NCBI RefSeq assembly: GCF_010499265.1
Contig: NZ_JAAGSC010000039.1
Coordinates: 233,559 to 297,558 of the forward strand
DNA: 64,000 nucleotides
Direction of reading: 5' to 3'
Source: Wenzhouxiangella limi
Lineage (GTDB): Bacteria; Pseudomonadota; Gammaproteobacteria; Xanthomonadales; Wenzhouxiangellaceae
Within the stretch, counting starts at the first letter, position 1. Each line of letters opens with the position of its first letter. The notes beneath the pieces are model-generated. The model was not told the DNA's origin. It did not search any database and saw only the letters and a program-made list of their open reading frames with translations. This document shows positions 9,248-18,962 of this stretch, piece by piece. A program made the translations under genes and the position numbers.

Positions 9248-10171
9248 TCAATAACCGAGGCTGCGGTCGACCGCGTCCAGCGGTGGCTGCCCGGCCGCCA
9301 CGCGGCGCCAGCTTTCGATGATCAGCCCGGCGGCTTCCTCGTCACCGGTCACGCTGGCGCAGTGGGGTGTAATCTGAATGGCCGGGTGATGCCAGAACGG
9401 ATGGCCGTCTGGCAGCGGCTCCTGGGCGAACACGTCCAGGATCGCAGCCCCGGGTCGGCCGTGATCAAGCCCGGCGAGCAGGTCGGCCTCGACCAGGTGA
9501 GCTCCGCGGCCGACGTTGACCAGCACCGCACCCGCTCGCATGCGCTTGAACAGATCGGCGTTGAGAATGCCGCGGGTCTGGTCGGTCAGCGGCAGCAGGC
9601 AGATCAGGTAATCGCTCCATTCGGCCAGCGCGAAAAGGCCCGAGCGCCCCGATTCGACCCTGATCCCGTCCAGCGGCCGCCCGCTGCGGTTGAAAGCGCG
9701 TACCGGAACATCCAGCGCCTGAAAGGCCCGGAGCGCCGCGCCCGCCATGTTGCCGGTACCCAGTAACCCGATTCTCGGCGGGTCCGCCGGCGCCCACGGC
9801 GACCATTCCTCACGCGCCTGTGCCTGGCGGAAACGCGCCAGGCGACGCCAGTGGCCGAGCACCTGGGCGAGCAGATAGGCGGCCATGTCAGCGGCCAGCC
9901 GCTGCCCCGCCAGCCGGCCGACGCGCATGCCCGGCGGCAGGTCGGGGTCGGCCAGTACGTGTTCGGCCCCGGCGCCAAGCGAGGAAACCGCTGCCAGCCC
10001 TTTCAGTTGCCGAAGCAGACCGGGCGGTTGCTGCCACAGCACGGCAAAGCGGATGGCGGCCGCTGGCCCGGTCTCGGGCCAGATTCGCACGTCGATCGAA
10101 GGGTCCTGACGCCGAATGGCGGCGGCCAGCCCGGCGCTGTCGCGGCCGGGTGTCACCAGCAGAACGGTCAT
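9248..10171 (-). CDS. D-2-hydroxyacid dehydrogenase, GhrA-like (glyoxylate/hydroxypyruvate reductase)
   Basis: 307 aa. NAD(P)-binding motif GLLGTGNMAGAALRAF near 135-150. The catalytic triad of the family is visible as Arg in VNVGRGAHLVEADLL, Glu in FAQEPLPDGHPFW and His in ITPHCASVT. Length and the FWHHPAIQITPHCAS ending match the GhrA branch, which reduces glyoxylate and hydroxypyruvate in the cytosol. It is convergent with the Pat-like gene, with only 6 bases between them, and is followed 25 bases on by the amidohydrolase group. The exact substrate is inferred. Confidence 0.85.
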   Translation of the reverse strand: MTVLLVTPGRDSAGLAAAIRRQDPSIDVRIWPETGPAAAIRFAVLWQQPPGLLRQLKGLAAVSSLGAGAEHVLADPDLPPGMRVGRLAGQRLAADMAAYLLAQVLGHWRRLARFRQAQAREEWSPWAPADPPRIGLLGTGNMAGAALRAFQALDVPVRAFNRSGRPLDGIRVESGRSGLFALAEWSDYLICLLPLTDQTRGILNADLFKRMRAGAVLVNVGRGAHLVEADLLAGLDHGRPGAAILDVFAQEPLPDGHPFWHHPAIQITPHCASVTGDEEAAGLIIESWRRVAAGQPPLDAVDRSLGY

Positions 10172-10196
10172 GTCGGAAGAGGCGTCGCGCCTGGTC

Positions 10197-11465
10197 TCAG
10201 CGCGCTTCGGCCTGCTGGTGCTGCCGGTAGCGCTGGTACAGGCGCCGGTGCCGATCGCGCATCAGGTCGTACTCGGCGCCGTCGATCCAGACCCTGCGGA
10301 TTTTGGTCATGGGCTCCAGCGGGTCACCGGTGGCAGCGAACAGGCTGGCCTGCTTCCCGGGCTCGATCGAACCGATTTGGTCGCCTGCGCCCAGGATCTC
10401 GGCCGGCCACAGGGTCACGCTTTTGAGCGCCGCGTCTTTCGGCAGACCGTGGGCTGCCGCGCTGCCGGCATGGAAGGGCAGGTTGCGCGCGTTGGCCACG
10501 TCCATGCCGCCGCCACTGTCGCCGATGGCGAACAGCACGCCGGCCTGGTGCAGCCGGTCGGCGGCGACGTAAGCCATGTCATAGGCCTCCCAGCGCCGGA
10601 CCGGCATGTTGTAGACGCCGCGGAGGATGACCGGGATACCGTCGGCCGCCAGCCGCTCGGCGGCGTACTGGACATCGGCGTTGGCGCTGAGGATGACGCG
10701 CTTGAATTGCTGGGCCTCGGCCCAGTCCAGCGCCGTCTCGATGACCGCGATGCCGTTGGCGTGGATCATCAGCGGTACTTCGCCGGCCAGCAGCGGACCC
10801 AGCGCTTCGAGCTGGTCGTTGCGGGCCGGACGAGGGGCCTCGCCGCGCGCTGCCGCAGCTTCGGCGGCGTGCCAGTGGCGGGCTTTTTCCAGGGTTTCGT
10901 CGATCAGCGCCAGGTCTTCGTTGTCCTCGTCGCCGGCCGCGCCGGACGGAAAGGCCAGGTGCATCGCGGTGGGGGTTTGCAGGACCATTTCTTCCCAGCT
11001 CCAGCCGTCCAGGCGCAACATCGCAGAGGTCCCCCGAATCAGGCCGCCGCCAGGCATGATATGGGCATTGAGCACGCCGCCGGCGACCGCCACGGGCAGC
11101 AGCGCGGAGTCGTGGTTGACCGAGACTTCGGCCCGCAGCGCGGCGTTAATCGAGCCCATTTCATCGGTGTCGACGCTGCCGGGTACGCTGCTGATTTCGG
11201 TCAGGCCGAGCTGGGTCGCCGGGTGAACGAAGCCCGGGTACAGGTGGAGGCCGGCCAGATCGATGACCTCGGCGTCATCCGGGATCGGGAGATCTGCGCC
11301 GACCGCCTGGATGCGCTCGTCTTCGATCAGCACGACGCCGTTTTCAATGGCTTCGGCGCTGACCGGGTGCACGGTGGCGCCGACCAGCGCGGTGATGTCT
11401 GCCGGGGCCGGGCCGGCCAGCAGCAGGGCGAAGAGAATCAGCAGGGAACGGGCTTCAGTGATCAT
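10197..11465 (-). CDS. Exported amidohydrolase-like protein lacking the HxH metal motif
   Basis: 422 aa from the ATG at 11465, chosen because it opens a signal peptide ([21 protein letters not shown]). The [22 protein letters not shown] segment is the typical N-terminal beta-sandwich of amidohydrolases. Where the family has PGxIDxHxH, this protein reads [12 protein letters not shown], so the first two metal ligands are missing. The C-terminal [18 protein letters not shown] is the normal family ending. It overlaps the upstream gene's stop by 11 bases and is the last of three tandem paralogous genes. It may be a non-catalytic partner or use a different metal arrangement. Confidence 0.8.
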   Translation of the reverse strand: MITEARSLLILFALLLAGPAPADITALVGATVHPVSAEAIENGVVLIEDERIQAVGADLPIPDDAEVIDLAGLHLYPGFVHPATQLGLTEISSVPGSVDTDEMGSINAALRAEVSVNHDSALLPVAVAGGVLNAHIMPGGGLIRGTSAMLRLDGWSWEEMVLQTPTAMHLAFPSGAAGDEDNEDLALIDETLEKARHWHAAEAAAARGEAPRPARNDQLEALGPLLAGEVPLMIHANGIAVIETALDWAEAQQFKRVILSANADVQYAAERLAADGIPVILRGVYNMPVRRWEAYDMAYVAADRLHQAGVLFAIGDSGGGMDVANARNLPFHAGSAAAHGLPKDAALKSVTLWPAEILGAGDQIGSIEPGKQASLFAATGDPLEPMTKIRRVWIDGAEYDLMRDRHRRLYQRYRQHQQAEAR

Positions 11466-12963
11466 GGAGGATGCAGTACTCGTCATGGTCCAGTTCGGAT
11501 GCGCGGTAGCCGGTCAGGTGAGAGGCAAAGCTCATCGTCCGGCGGCGTTTTCCCGGATCGGCATCGCTGTCGGTTTCGCTTTCAGCGTTGCCCTGTTCGT
11601 CGTCGGAGGATTCGTCCTCGCTGGCCTGGGCCAGCGCAATCAGCTCCGCGTGTTCGGCGGCGAGAGATTCACGCATGCGCTCATCGGCGGCGCGGTCGAA
11701 ATAGCGCCGTCCGTCGACCCAGGTCTGTTCGACCCGGCTGTAGACCGACAGCGGATGGCCGTTCCAGAGCACGAAGTCGGCGTCCAGTTCCGGCGCCAGA
11801 CGACCGGTGCGTGCGCCCACGCCGAGCTGATCGGCCGGGAAGGCGGTGATCAGTTGCAGGGCGGTGTGCTCGTCGAGATCACCGTAGCGCACCGCCTTGG
11901 CGGCCTCCAGGTTCATCCTGCGCGCCAGTTCGGGGTTGTCCGAATGCAGCCCGGTCAGCACGCCGGCCTGGTGCATCAGCGCCGGGTTGTAGCCGATGGC
12001 GTCGATGGCTTCCTGCTTGAAAGCCCACCAGTCGATGAACACCGAAGCGCCGGCGCCGTGGGCGGCCAGCTGCGGCCCGATCTTGTAGCCTTCGAGCACG
12101 TGCTGGAAGGTCCGGATGGTGAAATCGAACTGCTCGGCGATGCGCATCAGCGCCAGCATTTCGTCGGCGCGATAGGCATGGCTGTGGACGTCGCGCTCGC
12201 CGTAAATGACTTCGGCGACGGCGGCCAGGCGATGGTCGGGCCGGGGGGGAACCTGGTCGCGACCGGCGCGGCCTTCGGGATGATTTTCGTGGGCGCTGCG
12301 GTAATCGGCCGCCTGCTGGAACAATTCCCGAATGATCTGCTCCACGCCCTGGCGGGTTTGCGGATAGCGCGGTGTGTCGTTGTTCCAGTTGCTCTGCTTG
12401 GGATTCTCGCCCAGGGCAAACTTGATGCCTGGCCGCGCCGCATCGAATACGAGCTCTTCCGGCGGCGCGCCCCAGCGCATCTTGATCACGGCCATCTGAC
12501 CGCCGATGGCGTTGGCCGAACCATGCAGCAGGTTGATCGCGGTCACCCCCCCGGCCAGCTGGCGGTATATGTTGATCGATTCGGCATCGATCACGTCGCG
12601 GATGCGTACGTCGGCGGTGCTGATGCGCGACGACTCGTTGACCCCGCCGATGATGGCGGCGTGCGAGTGGGCGTCGATGATCCCCGGGGTGACGTGCATC
12701 CCGGCGGCATCGATTTCGACCGCGTTGGCCGGTGCGTCAAGCGATTCGCCGATGGCGGCGATGCGGCCGTCGCGAACCAGCAGGTCGACGTTTTCCAGAA
12801 TGCCCGCACCGGTGGCCGTCCAGACGGTGGCGCCGCGCACGACCACGGCGCCCGGCTGCGGCGGCGGGGCGCTGTTCCAGGCTTCGATATCCGGCGTCCA
12901 GTCGGCCAGCGCGGGCAGGGTGACGAAGGCGGCAATCGCCAGGGCAAGGGTCAAACGCTTCAT
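11455..12963 (-). CDS. Exported metal-dependent amidohydrolase
   Basis: 502 aa with a signal peptide ([19 protein letters not shown]). Metal-binding landmarks are intact: HSH in [12 protein letters not shown], His in REVHSHAY-like ([13 protein letters not shown]) and FQHVLEG, and Asp in [13 protein letters not shown]. The family hydrolyses amide or ester bonds of cyclic compounds or peptides; the substrate is unknown. Its ATG shares one base with the upstream gene's stop (TGATG), which indicates translational coupling. It is the only one of the three neighbouring amidohydrolases with an evident HxH site. The C-terminal tail is acidic and low-complexity ([20 protein letters not shown]). Confidence 0.88.
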   Translation of the reverse strand: MKRLTLALAIAAFVTLPALADWTPDIEAWNSAPPPQPGAVVVRGATVWTATGAGILENVDLLVRDGRIAAIGESLDAPANAVEIDAAGMHVTPGIIDAHSHAAIIGGVNESSRISTADVRIRDVIDAESINIYRQLAGGVTAINLLHGSANAIGGQMAVIKMRWGAPPEELVFDAARPGIKFALGENPKQSNWNNDTPRYPQTRQGVEQIIRELFQQAADYRSAHENHPEGRAGRDQVPPRPDHRLAAVAEVIYGERDVHSHAYRADEMLALMRIAEQFDFTIRTFQHVLEGYKIGPQLAAHGAGASVFIDWWAFKQEAIDAIGYNPALMHQAGVLTGLHSDNPELARRMNLEAAKAVRYGDLDEHTALQLITAFPADQLGVGARTGRLAPELDADFVLWNGHPLSVYSRVEQTWVDGRRYFDRAADERMRESLAAEHAELIALAQASEDESSDDEQGNAESETDSDADPGKRRRTMSFASHLTGYRASELDHDEYCILHDH

Positions 12964-14570
12964 CAGATGGCCTCCTCGTCGTCGGGTCGGGCGCTGCGCT
13001 GGCCGCGCACGCTGAATTCACCAAATGGCCCGCTGCCGCTGCCGCGGGCGCGCTCACCGTCGATGTCCAGACGAATGGAGATCGTTCCGCTGCCGCCAAA
13101 GCGGCCGCCGTCAATAGTGGCAATCACGCGCTCGCCGCTGACCCGGACCTCGTTCAGGGGGCTGTCGTTACCCATCACGCTCAGCGTGCCCGTCATGCTG
13201 GTGGGCGCGCCTTCCAGCGCCAGGGTGGCCTCGACATCCCCCATCCCGCCCAGTCCGAGAACCAGATCCCAGGTGCCCGCCGGATCCACGGCCGGCGGCT
13301 CCAGCGAGGCCAGTACGTGCCGCTGGCCGTCCACCCACACCTCGGTAATCGCCGGGTTTTCGGTCAGCAGGTCGCCCTCGACCACGATCAGGTTGGCCAT
13401 CATCCCGGGCCGAATGCGGCCGGCCCGATCCTCCAGCCCCAGCCAGCGCGCAGGCTCGGTCGTGACCGCTGCCAGCGCCGCGTCGGGGTCAAGTCCGCGC
13501 TCAATGGCAACGGCCAGCCGGGCGTAGACCTGCCCGGGCGCGGACAGCCCGTGGCTGGTCACCATCATTGGAATCCCCGCCTCGAGTATTCGGGCCGGGT
13601 TTTCCGGCGCCTGGTGCCAGTGCCGCAGCGCTTCCAGCGAGACATCGCGCTCCTGGCCTTGTTCGATATCCGGCGCTTCGGGGAAATTCAGCGGCAGAAT
13701 GTGGCGCACCGGCCGCTCGGCAAGAGCGTCCAGGCGCTGGTATTCGGCCCCGTGACCGACGATGGCGAGATCGATGTCACCGGGCGGAATGAATTCCAGA
13801 ATCCGCAGGGTATCGAGCAGATCCTGCGATTCGAACACCATCGGGGTTTCCCCGGCCAGCGCCGGGCGAAGGTCATCCAGGCCTTCCAGCCACTCGGGTC
13901 GGGACTGGGCCGGGTTGCGCTGCATGGCCGCCCGGGCCTGCGCCTGCCAGCGCGCATCATCCATCGTCTGACGGACCAGGGCGACGGCACCCATCAGGGA
14001 ATTCGGAAAAGATCGGCCTTCGGCGCGATCGGCAAAGCTGACGAATTGACCGAACTGGCTGCTCAGGCGATTGACGCCCAGCCCGGCGTCGCCGGTGTTG
14101 GTAATGACCCCGTGCCCGCGCAGCAGTCCGATGTCACCGGCCATTAACGCGGTCGTGAATCCTGCCTGGCGGAGCTCGCCGATGCGCTCTTCCGGCCAGT
14201 CGCTTGCGGTGATGCGTCGATCCGGCTGCACGAGGGCGTGGCGGCCCGGTGGCACGGCATCGTCCTCAGGTTCGGGGAACTCGATCGGCAGATACGGCTC
14301 GATCAGGCCGGGATAGACCACCATTGGGTCCTGGCCGTCTTCGCGCGGAAACTCATGGACCCGGGCATCGGGCGGGACGCTGGCATCGGCGCCGACCGCT
14401 TCGATGATGCCGTCGCGGACAATGACGCTCCCGGATTCGATGACCTGTCCCGGGGCGGTGACAATGCGAACGCCGACCAGGGCGTGGACATCAGGCGTGG
14501 GCTGGCGCAGCTCCGCGGCGGGCAGGTTGAGCGCTGCGAGCAGCGCGAACAGAAAAAGGGCGATACGCAA
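12963..14570 (-). CDS. Exported amidohydrolase-like protein, HxH motif absent
   Basis: 535 aa. Start is TTG at 14570, preceded by CGGAGA; no ATG fits, and the first 20 residues ([18 protein letters not shown]) form a signal peptide. The [21 protein letters not shown] segment and [19 protein letters not shown] are family-typical. However, the first metal motif is replaced by [19 protein letters not shown], without His. About 110 extra residues follow the amidohydrolase domain (from about 425) as a beta-rich, glycine-rich tail. It is first in the three-gene run, so the cluster begins with a degenerate member. The function is unknown. Confidence 0.8.
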   Translation of the reverse strand: MRIALFLFALLAALNLPAAELRQPTPDVHALVGVRIVTAPGQVIESGSVIVRDGIIEAVGADASVPPDARVHEFPREDGQDPMVVYPGLIEPYLPIEFPEPEDDAVPPGRHALVQPDRRITASDWPEERIGELRQAGFTTALMAGDIGLLRGHGVITNTGDAGLGVNRLSSQFGQFVSFADRAEGRSFPNSLMGAVALVRQTMDDARWQAQARAAMQRNPAQSRPEWLEGLDDLRPALAGETPMVFESQDLLDTLRILEFIPPGDIDLAIVGHGAEYQRLDALAERPVRHILPLNFPEAPDIEQGQERDVSLEALRHWHQAPENPARILEAGIPMMVTSHGLSAPGQVYARLAVAIERGLDPDAALAAVTTEPARWLGLEDRAGRIRPGMMANLIVVEGDLLTENPAITEVWVDGQRHVLASLEPPAVDPAGTWDLVLGLGGMGDVEATLALEGAPTSMTGTLSVMGNDSPLNEVRVSGERVIATIDGGRFGGSGTISIRLDIDGERARGSGSGPFGEFSVRGQRSARPDDEEAI

Positions 14571-14641
14571 GACAATCTCCGGATCACGAACGGAACCAGC
14601 GCCGAACCATACCCTCTGTTGGTGAATTTGTCACCCGCTGT

Positions 14642-15403
14642 TCAGCGCCGGCCGTCATCCAGGTCGGGTTGAGTAAAGAAAAAACCCTGGAAGTACTCCA
14701 CCCCTGCCTCCTGAAGCCAGGCGAATTCCGCGGCGGTTTCGATGCCGCCGGCAATCAATCGGATACCGAGATCCCGACAGAGGCTTTGGCAGCCGCGCAC
14801 GATCGCCTGGCGCTGAGCCGACTGCTCAACGGCACCGGTCAGGGCCCGATCGAGTTTGATCTGATCGGGGGCGAATGCCGCCAGCGCGCACAGGTCGGCA
14901 TGATGACGCCCGACGTTGTCGGCCAGCGTGCGCAGACCGGCCCTTTTCAGGATGCGCCCGATATCGGCCATCTGACTGCGCGTTCCAAGCCGCTCCAGGC
15001 CGCCGATCTCCAGCACGATGCGGTCGCTGTCGATTCGGTAGCGGCGGGCCATGTGATGGGTGACCTCGCACACCTGAGCGATGTTGGCGCTGCGGATTTC
15101 AGCGCAGTTGAGGTGCAGATCCAGATCGATTTCGTCACGTCCGGCCGCCTCCAGGGCCCGGATGCGGCAAGCCTGGTCGAAGGCGAAGCGGTCTTTCTGG
15201 GCGACCCGGCTGATGACGGTGGCGGCGGCTTCGCCGTGCAGGCCACGGACCAGCGCTTCGAAGGCAATGACTTCCAGCTCGCGGGCATCGATAATGGTTT
15301 GAAAAGCGAACTGGATATCGCTGCCCACCAGTTCCTGGTACTGGCGAATGTGATCGTGCAGGTCGCCACCGCAAGCCGCTGGATTTTCGACGTGCTGGTT
15401 CAT
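14642..15403 (-). CDS. Degenerate EAL-domain protein
   Basis: 253 aa from the ATG at 15403, chosen because AGGAGG lies 6 bases upstream; the frame is open for 30 more codons. The EAL motif itself is present (EALVRG, residues 49-54). Other c-di-GMP phosphodiesterase positions are altered: the LEITE-type glutamate region reads VLEIGG, the DDFGTG loop reads LADNVGRHH, and AEGVE reads AGGIET. KLDRAL and YFQGFFFTQP are kept. Catalysis therefore looks unlikely; it may bind c-di-GMP or act as a protein-binding EAL domain, as YdiV- and YcgF-type proteins do. Confidence 0.82.
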   Translation of the reverse strand: MNQHVENPAACGGDLHDHIRQYQELVGSDIQFAFQTIIDARELEVIAFEALVRGLHGEAAATVISRVAQKDRFAFDQACRIRALEAAGRDEIDLDLHLNCAEIRSANIAQVCEVTHHMARRYRIDSDRIVLEIGGLERLGTRSQMADIGRILKRAGLRTLADNVGRHHADLCALAAFAPDQIKLDRALTGAVEQSAQRQAIVRGCQSLCRDLGIRLIAGGIETAAEFAWLQEAGVEYFQGFFFTQPDLDDGRR

Positions 15404-15476
15404 GCCGCCCTCCTGGCTTTTTCTGGCCGCTGGTGAAGGCCTCGAGGACGCCATGATAGCGCGAGTCAAAGGCCGT

Positions 15477-15842
15477 TCAGTCGCGCGGTCCACTGGCTCG
15501 CCAGATGCGTCGCTGATAAAGCATCCAGCCGATCAACACCAGCAGGGCGACGGCCAGCAAGGGCTGATGCTCGTCTCCGTAGCGCTGAACGCCGACCATG
15601 ATCATGACGCAGCCCAGACCACACAGCGAAGAAACGATCACCGGGTGCTCTTTCGTCGCCGGTTTTTTCAAGCGCAGCAAAAACACCAGCGGCGTGCCGG
15701 CACAAACCATGAGGCCCGCGGCGATCAGCGCCGGGGTTGCGGGATCCATAAGCTTCATCCCCGCATACAGCACGACGCCGGCCAGAGCAGCGCCGAACAG
15801 GCCGGTAAGCCTGCGTTCGAGTCCGGGGCCCGGCAGCGACAT
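15477..15842 (-). CDS. Small integral membrane protein, unknown function
   Basis: 121 aa with four hydrophobic segments (about 10-27, 36-57, 68-85 and 93-108) separated by short basic loops such as RLKKPATKEH. No recognised catalytic motif. It starts 7 bases after the stop of the VTT-flavoprotein gene on the same strand and is followed by the EAL gene after 73 bases, so it is probably in the same transcript. I do not recognise a family. Confidence 0.65.
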   Translation of the reverse strand: MSLPGPGLERRLTGLFGAALAGVVLYAGMKLMDPATPALIAAGLMVCAGTPLVFLLRLKKPATKEHPVIVSSLCGLGCVMIMVGVQRYGDEHQPLLAVALLVLIGWMLYQRRIWRASGPRD

Positions 15843-15849
15843 CGAGCTT

Positions 15850-17985
15850 TTAGCGCCGCCGCCAGGAAAAGAAGCGCCGCGCCCAGCGCAGCGCGGTTTC
15901 CGGCTGGTTGGCTTTTTTCCAGACGCCGGCGGCGAACTTGTTGCCCTCAGCCCAGGTGGGGTAGACGTGGATCGTCCCCAGGATCTTGTTCAGGCCCAGG
16001 CCGTGCTTCATCGCCAGGACGAACTCGGCCAGCATTTCCCCGGCCTGGGCGCCGACGAGGGTGACGCCGAGGATGCGATCCTTGCCGGGTTCGGTCAGGA
16101 CCTTGACCCAGCCGTAGTCCTCGCTTTCGGCGATTGCCCGGTCCAGATCGTCGAGGCCATAGGTGGTGACTTCCACGTCGATTCCGCGCGCCGCGGCCTC
16201 CTGTTCATTAAGCCCGACACGCGCGACTTCAGGGTCTGTGAAAGTCACCCAGGGGATGACCCGGTAATCGGTGCGGAATGACCAGAAGGGCCGGATCAGG
16301 GCATTGACCGCCGCGGTCCAGGCCTGGTGTGAGGCCACGTGGGTAAACTGGTAGGGTCCGGCGGCGTCGCCGCAGACATAGATGTTGGGAAAGTTCGTGC
16401 TCTGCAGGCCATCGGTCTCGATCCGTCCCTGTTCGGTCACCCGCACACCGATCTGTTCCAGCCCGTATCCTGAAGTCCGGGGTTTTCGGCCCAGGGCCAC
16501 GAGCAGGTGATCGAAGGCAAAGCGAACTTCACCGCCGTCTTTTTCACAGACCAGCTCCCGGGCGTTTTCCACCCGCAGCGCCCGGTGCCCGGTGGCAACG
16601 GTCAGGCCTTCCTCGCGCAGATGGTGGGTGAGCAGGTCGCCGGCGTCGGCATCCTCGCGCGGCAGGAGACGATCGCTCATTTCCACCACGGTCACCTCCG
16701 AACCCAGGCGAGCGAAGGCCTGGGCCAGCTCGCAGCCGATCGGACCGCCGCCCAGAACCACCAGGCGCTCGGGCAGTGTCTCCAGATCCCACAGCGTGTC
16801 GCTGGTCAGGTAGCCGCTGTCGGCCAGCCCGGGCAGGTCCGGCACCAGCGGTTCGGCACCGGTGGCCAGCACGATGGCCCGGGCGGTCAGGCGGCGGCCA
16901 TCGACCTCGACTTCCCAAGGCGAAACCAGCCGCGCCTTGGCCTGAATCACGTCCACGCCCATATCCCGGTAGCGCTGAGGAGAATCATGCGGCTCGATCC
17001 GCGCGATGACTCGGCGAATCCGCGCCATGACGTCGCCGAAGTCGATCTCCGCGGTCATTTTGCGGATGCCGTAGCGCTGGCTGTCGCGGGCCTCGGCCAG
17101 GACGCGGGCGGTTCGAATCAGCGCCTTGGACGGGACGCAGCCGGTATTGAGGCAGTCGCCGCCCATCTGGTTCTTTTCAATCAGGGCGACCCGGGCCTGG
17201 ACCGTGGCGCCGATGTAGGCTGACACCAGGCCGGCAGCGCCAGCGCCGATGACCACCAGGTTGTAGTCGAATGCGGCCGGTTTGACAAAGCCGCGGTAGA
17301 CCTTGCGATAACGGAGTACGCGCAGCAGCCAGCGCAGGATCAGCGGCAGCAGTCCAAGCAGCACGAAGGCCCCGATCAGGCCCGGGGAGAGAATGTCGCC
17401 GGTGGATTCGATCTGCGCCAGCTGGGTCCCGGCGTTGACGTAGACAATGGTCGCCGGCAGCATTCCGAGCTGGCTGACCCAGTAATAAGTCCAGGTGCGG
17501 ATGGGCGTCAAGGCCATGACCAGGTTGATGACCCAGAACGGAAACGCCGGCACCAGCCTGAGGGCCAGCAGATAAAAGGCGCCGTCGCGCTCGACGCCCT
17601 TGTTGATGGCCTCCAGGCGCCGGCCGAAGCGTTTCTGGATCGAGTCGCGGAACAGGAAGCGGGCGGCCAGAAAGACCAGCGTTGCGCCGATGGTGCTGGC
17701 GAACGAGACCGCGACCGTACCCCACAGCACGCCGAACAGCGCGCCGCCGGCGATGGTCAGCACTGCCGCGCCCGGCACCGACAGCGCAGCCATCACGATG
17801 TAGACCAGCATGTAGACCGACAGCGTCAGCGCCAGATTCTGCTCGGCAAAGCGGAGCAGGCTGTCGCGCTGGCCGCGCAGCGTATCCAGGTTGAAGTACT
17901 GTCCCAGGTCCAGGGCAAAGTACGCCGCGATGGCGGCGATAAAAAGGGCGATCAGAAGCAGGCGCAGGGCCAGTTGCTTGGTCAT
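15850..17985 (-). CDS. VTT/TVP38 membrane domain fused to FAD-dependent pyridine nucleotide-disulfide oxidoreductase
   Basis: 711 aa. Residues 1-225 form a TVP38/TMEM64 (VTT, DedA-like) membrane domain with several helices and an ALSVPGAAVLTIAGGALFG motif. Residues 238-711 are a class-I flavoprotein reductase: FAD site VVIGAGAAG, redox-active Cys278 and Cys283 (GGDCLNTGCVPSK), NAD(P) site VVLGGGPIGCELA, and the C-terminal HVYPTWAE segment holding the His-Glu pair. It resembles mercuric or dihydrolipoyl reductases, but no mer genes or heavy-metal Cys pair are seen. The fusion places a dithiol reductase at the inner membrane; the electron acceptor is unknown. Confidence 0.88.
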   Translation of the reverse strand: MTKQLALRLLLIALFIAAIAAYFALDLGQYFNLDTLRGQRDSLLRFAEQNLALTLSVYMLVYIVMAALSVPGAAVLTIAGGALFGVLWGTVAVSFASTIGATLVFLAARFLFRDSIQKRFGRRLEAINKGVERDGAFYLLALRLVPAFPFWVINLVMALTPIRTWTYYWVSQLGMLPATIVYVNAGTQLAQIESTGDILSPGLIGAFVLLGLLPLILRWLLRVLRYRKVYRGFVKPAAFDYNLVVIGAGAAGLVSAYIGATVQARVALIEKNQMGGDCLNTGCVPSKALIRTARVLAEARDSQRYGIRKMTAEIDFGDVMARIRRVIARIEPHDSPQRYRDMGVDVIQAKARLVSPWEVEVDGRRLTARAIVLATGAEPLVPDLPGLADSGYLTSDTLWDLETLPERLVVLGGGPIGCELAQAFARLGSEVTVVEMSDRLLPREDADAGDLLTHHLREEGLTVATGHRALRVENARELVCEKDGGEVRFAFDHLLVALGRKPRTSGYGLEQIGVRVTEQGRIETDGLQSTNFPNIYVCGDAAGPYQFTHVASHQAWTAAVNALIRPFWSFRTDYRVIPWVTFTDPEVARVGLNEQEAAARGIDVEVTTYGLDDLDRAIAESEDYGWVKVLTEPGKDRILGVTLVGAQAGEMLAEFVLAMKHGLGLNKILGTIHVYPTWAEGNKFAAGVWKKANQPETALRWARRFFSWRRR

Positions 17986-18025
17986 TTCGCGGCAGACTCG
18001 TAACGGCGGGTGAAGAATAGACCGG

Positions 18026-18886
18026 TCATGGAGAGGCCGGATTGCGCACCATTGTGCATCCCGCCGCGCATCGGCACGCGAGCGTGACGCGGTCGATGCC
18101 GGCGAGATCGCGATGCGTCGCGATTTCTGCCAGGCCGCTCCGGGCCATCAGGCCGGCTACGGCCGGGCCCTGATCGTGGCCATGTTCTACGATCAGCCAG
18201 CCGCCGGGTTCGAGGGTCTCCCGAGCCTGGGCGATCAGGCGCTGGATGATCGCCAGGCCGTCAGCGCCCGCGCTCAGGGCGCAGGCCGGTTCGTGGCGCA
18301 GATCTCCGCGCGCCAGATGCGGATCGCCTGCCGCCACATAGGGTGGATTGCTCACGATGGCATCAAAGCGTTCCCCGGCCACGCTCCCTAGAAGATCGCT
18401 TTCGAGGCGGCGGACACGCTCCAGGCCGAGCCGTTGTGCATTGCTTGCACATACCGCCAGCGCGGCTGGTGAAAGATCGACCGCCGTGATCTCCCAGGCC
18501 GGCCTTTCGGCGGCCAGCGTGAGGGCGATGCAGCCGGAGCCGGTACCGACATCGATCAGACGACAGGGTCCAAGGGGCAGGCGCTGCAGCGCCAGTTCGA
18601 TCACAAGCTCGGTTTCCGGTCGGGGAATCAGAACACCAGGGTTTACGAGAAAATCGCGCCCGAAGAATTCGCGCGAGCCCAGAATATAGGCCACCGGTTC
18701 ACCGGCAAGCCGGCGTTGAACCAGGGTTGCCAGGCGTTCAGCGGCCGCGTGGGGCAGTTCCTCATCGGCGTGGCCGTAGAGCCAGGCACGCGGCCTGTCC
18801 AGGCTCTGCGCCATCAGCAGCTCGGCTTCCAGCCGGCTTTCGAGCTGCCGCCCGCAGCAGCTCAGCAGCTCGCCAATCACGGGCAT
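18026..18886 (-). CDS. prmC: Peptide chain release factor N5-glutamine methyltransferase
   Basis: 286 aa, usual for PrmC/HemK. It methylates the GGQ glutamine of RF1 and RF2 in the cytosol. An N-terminal helical domain (1-85) is followed by a Rossmann methyltransferase domain with SAM motif DVGTGSGCIALTLA and the signature NPPYV that contacts the glutamine. The LGSREFFGRDFLVNPGVLIPRPETE linker is diagnostic. Its usual partner prfA is not adjacent: the gene stands alone here, divergent from a TonB receptor. Confidence 0.94.
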   Translation of the reverse strand: MPVIGELLSCCGRQLESRLEAELLMAQSLDRPRAWLYGHADEELPHAAAERLATLVQRRLAGEPVAYILGSREFFGRDFLVNPGVLIPRPETELVIELALQRLPLGPCRLIDVGTGSGCIALTLAAERPAWEITAVDLSPAALAVCASNAQRLGLERVRRLESDLLGSVAGERFDAIVSNPPYVAAGDPHLARGDLRHEPACALSAGADGLAIIQRLIAQARETLEPGGWLIVEHGHDQGPAVAGLMARSGLAEIATHRDLAGIDRVTLACRCAAGCTMVRNPASP

Positions 18887-18962
18887 GATGGTCTCTCGAA
18901 AGTCATCTGCGCGATGCTAGGCTTGCGCGTTGTTTTGAACGTGATCCAAGACGGTCATCAGC

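Noticed and set aside
15850-17985. Mercuric reductase (merA)
   Set aside because: The fold matches, but there is no N-terminal heavy-metal domain or C-terminal vicinal Cys pair, and no mer genes nearby.
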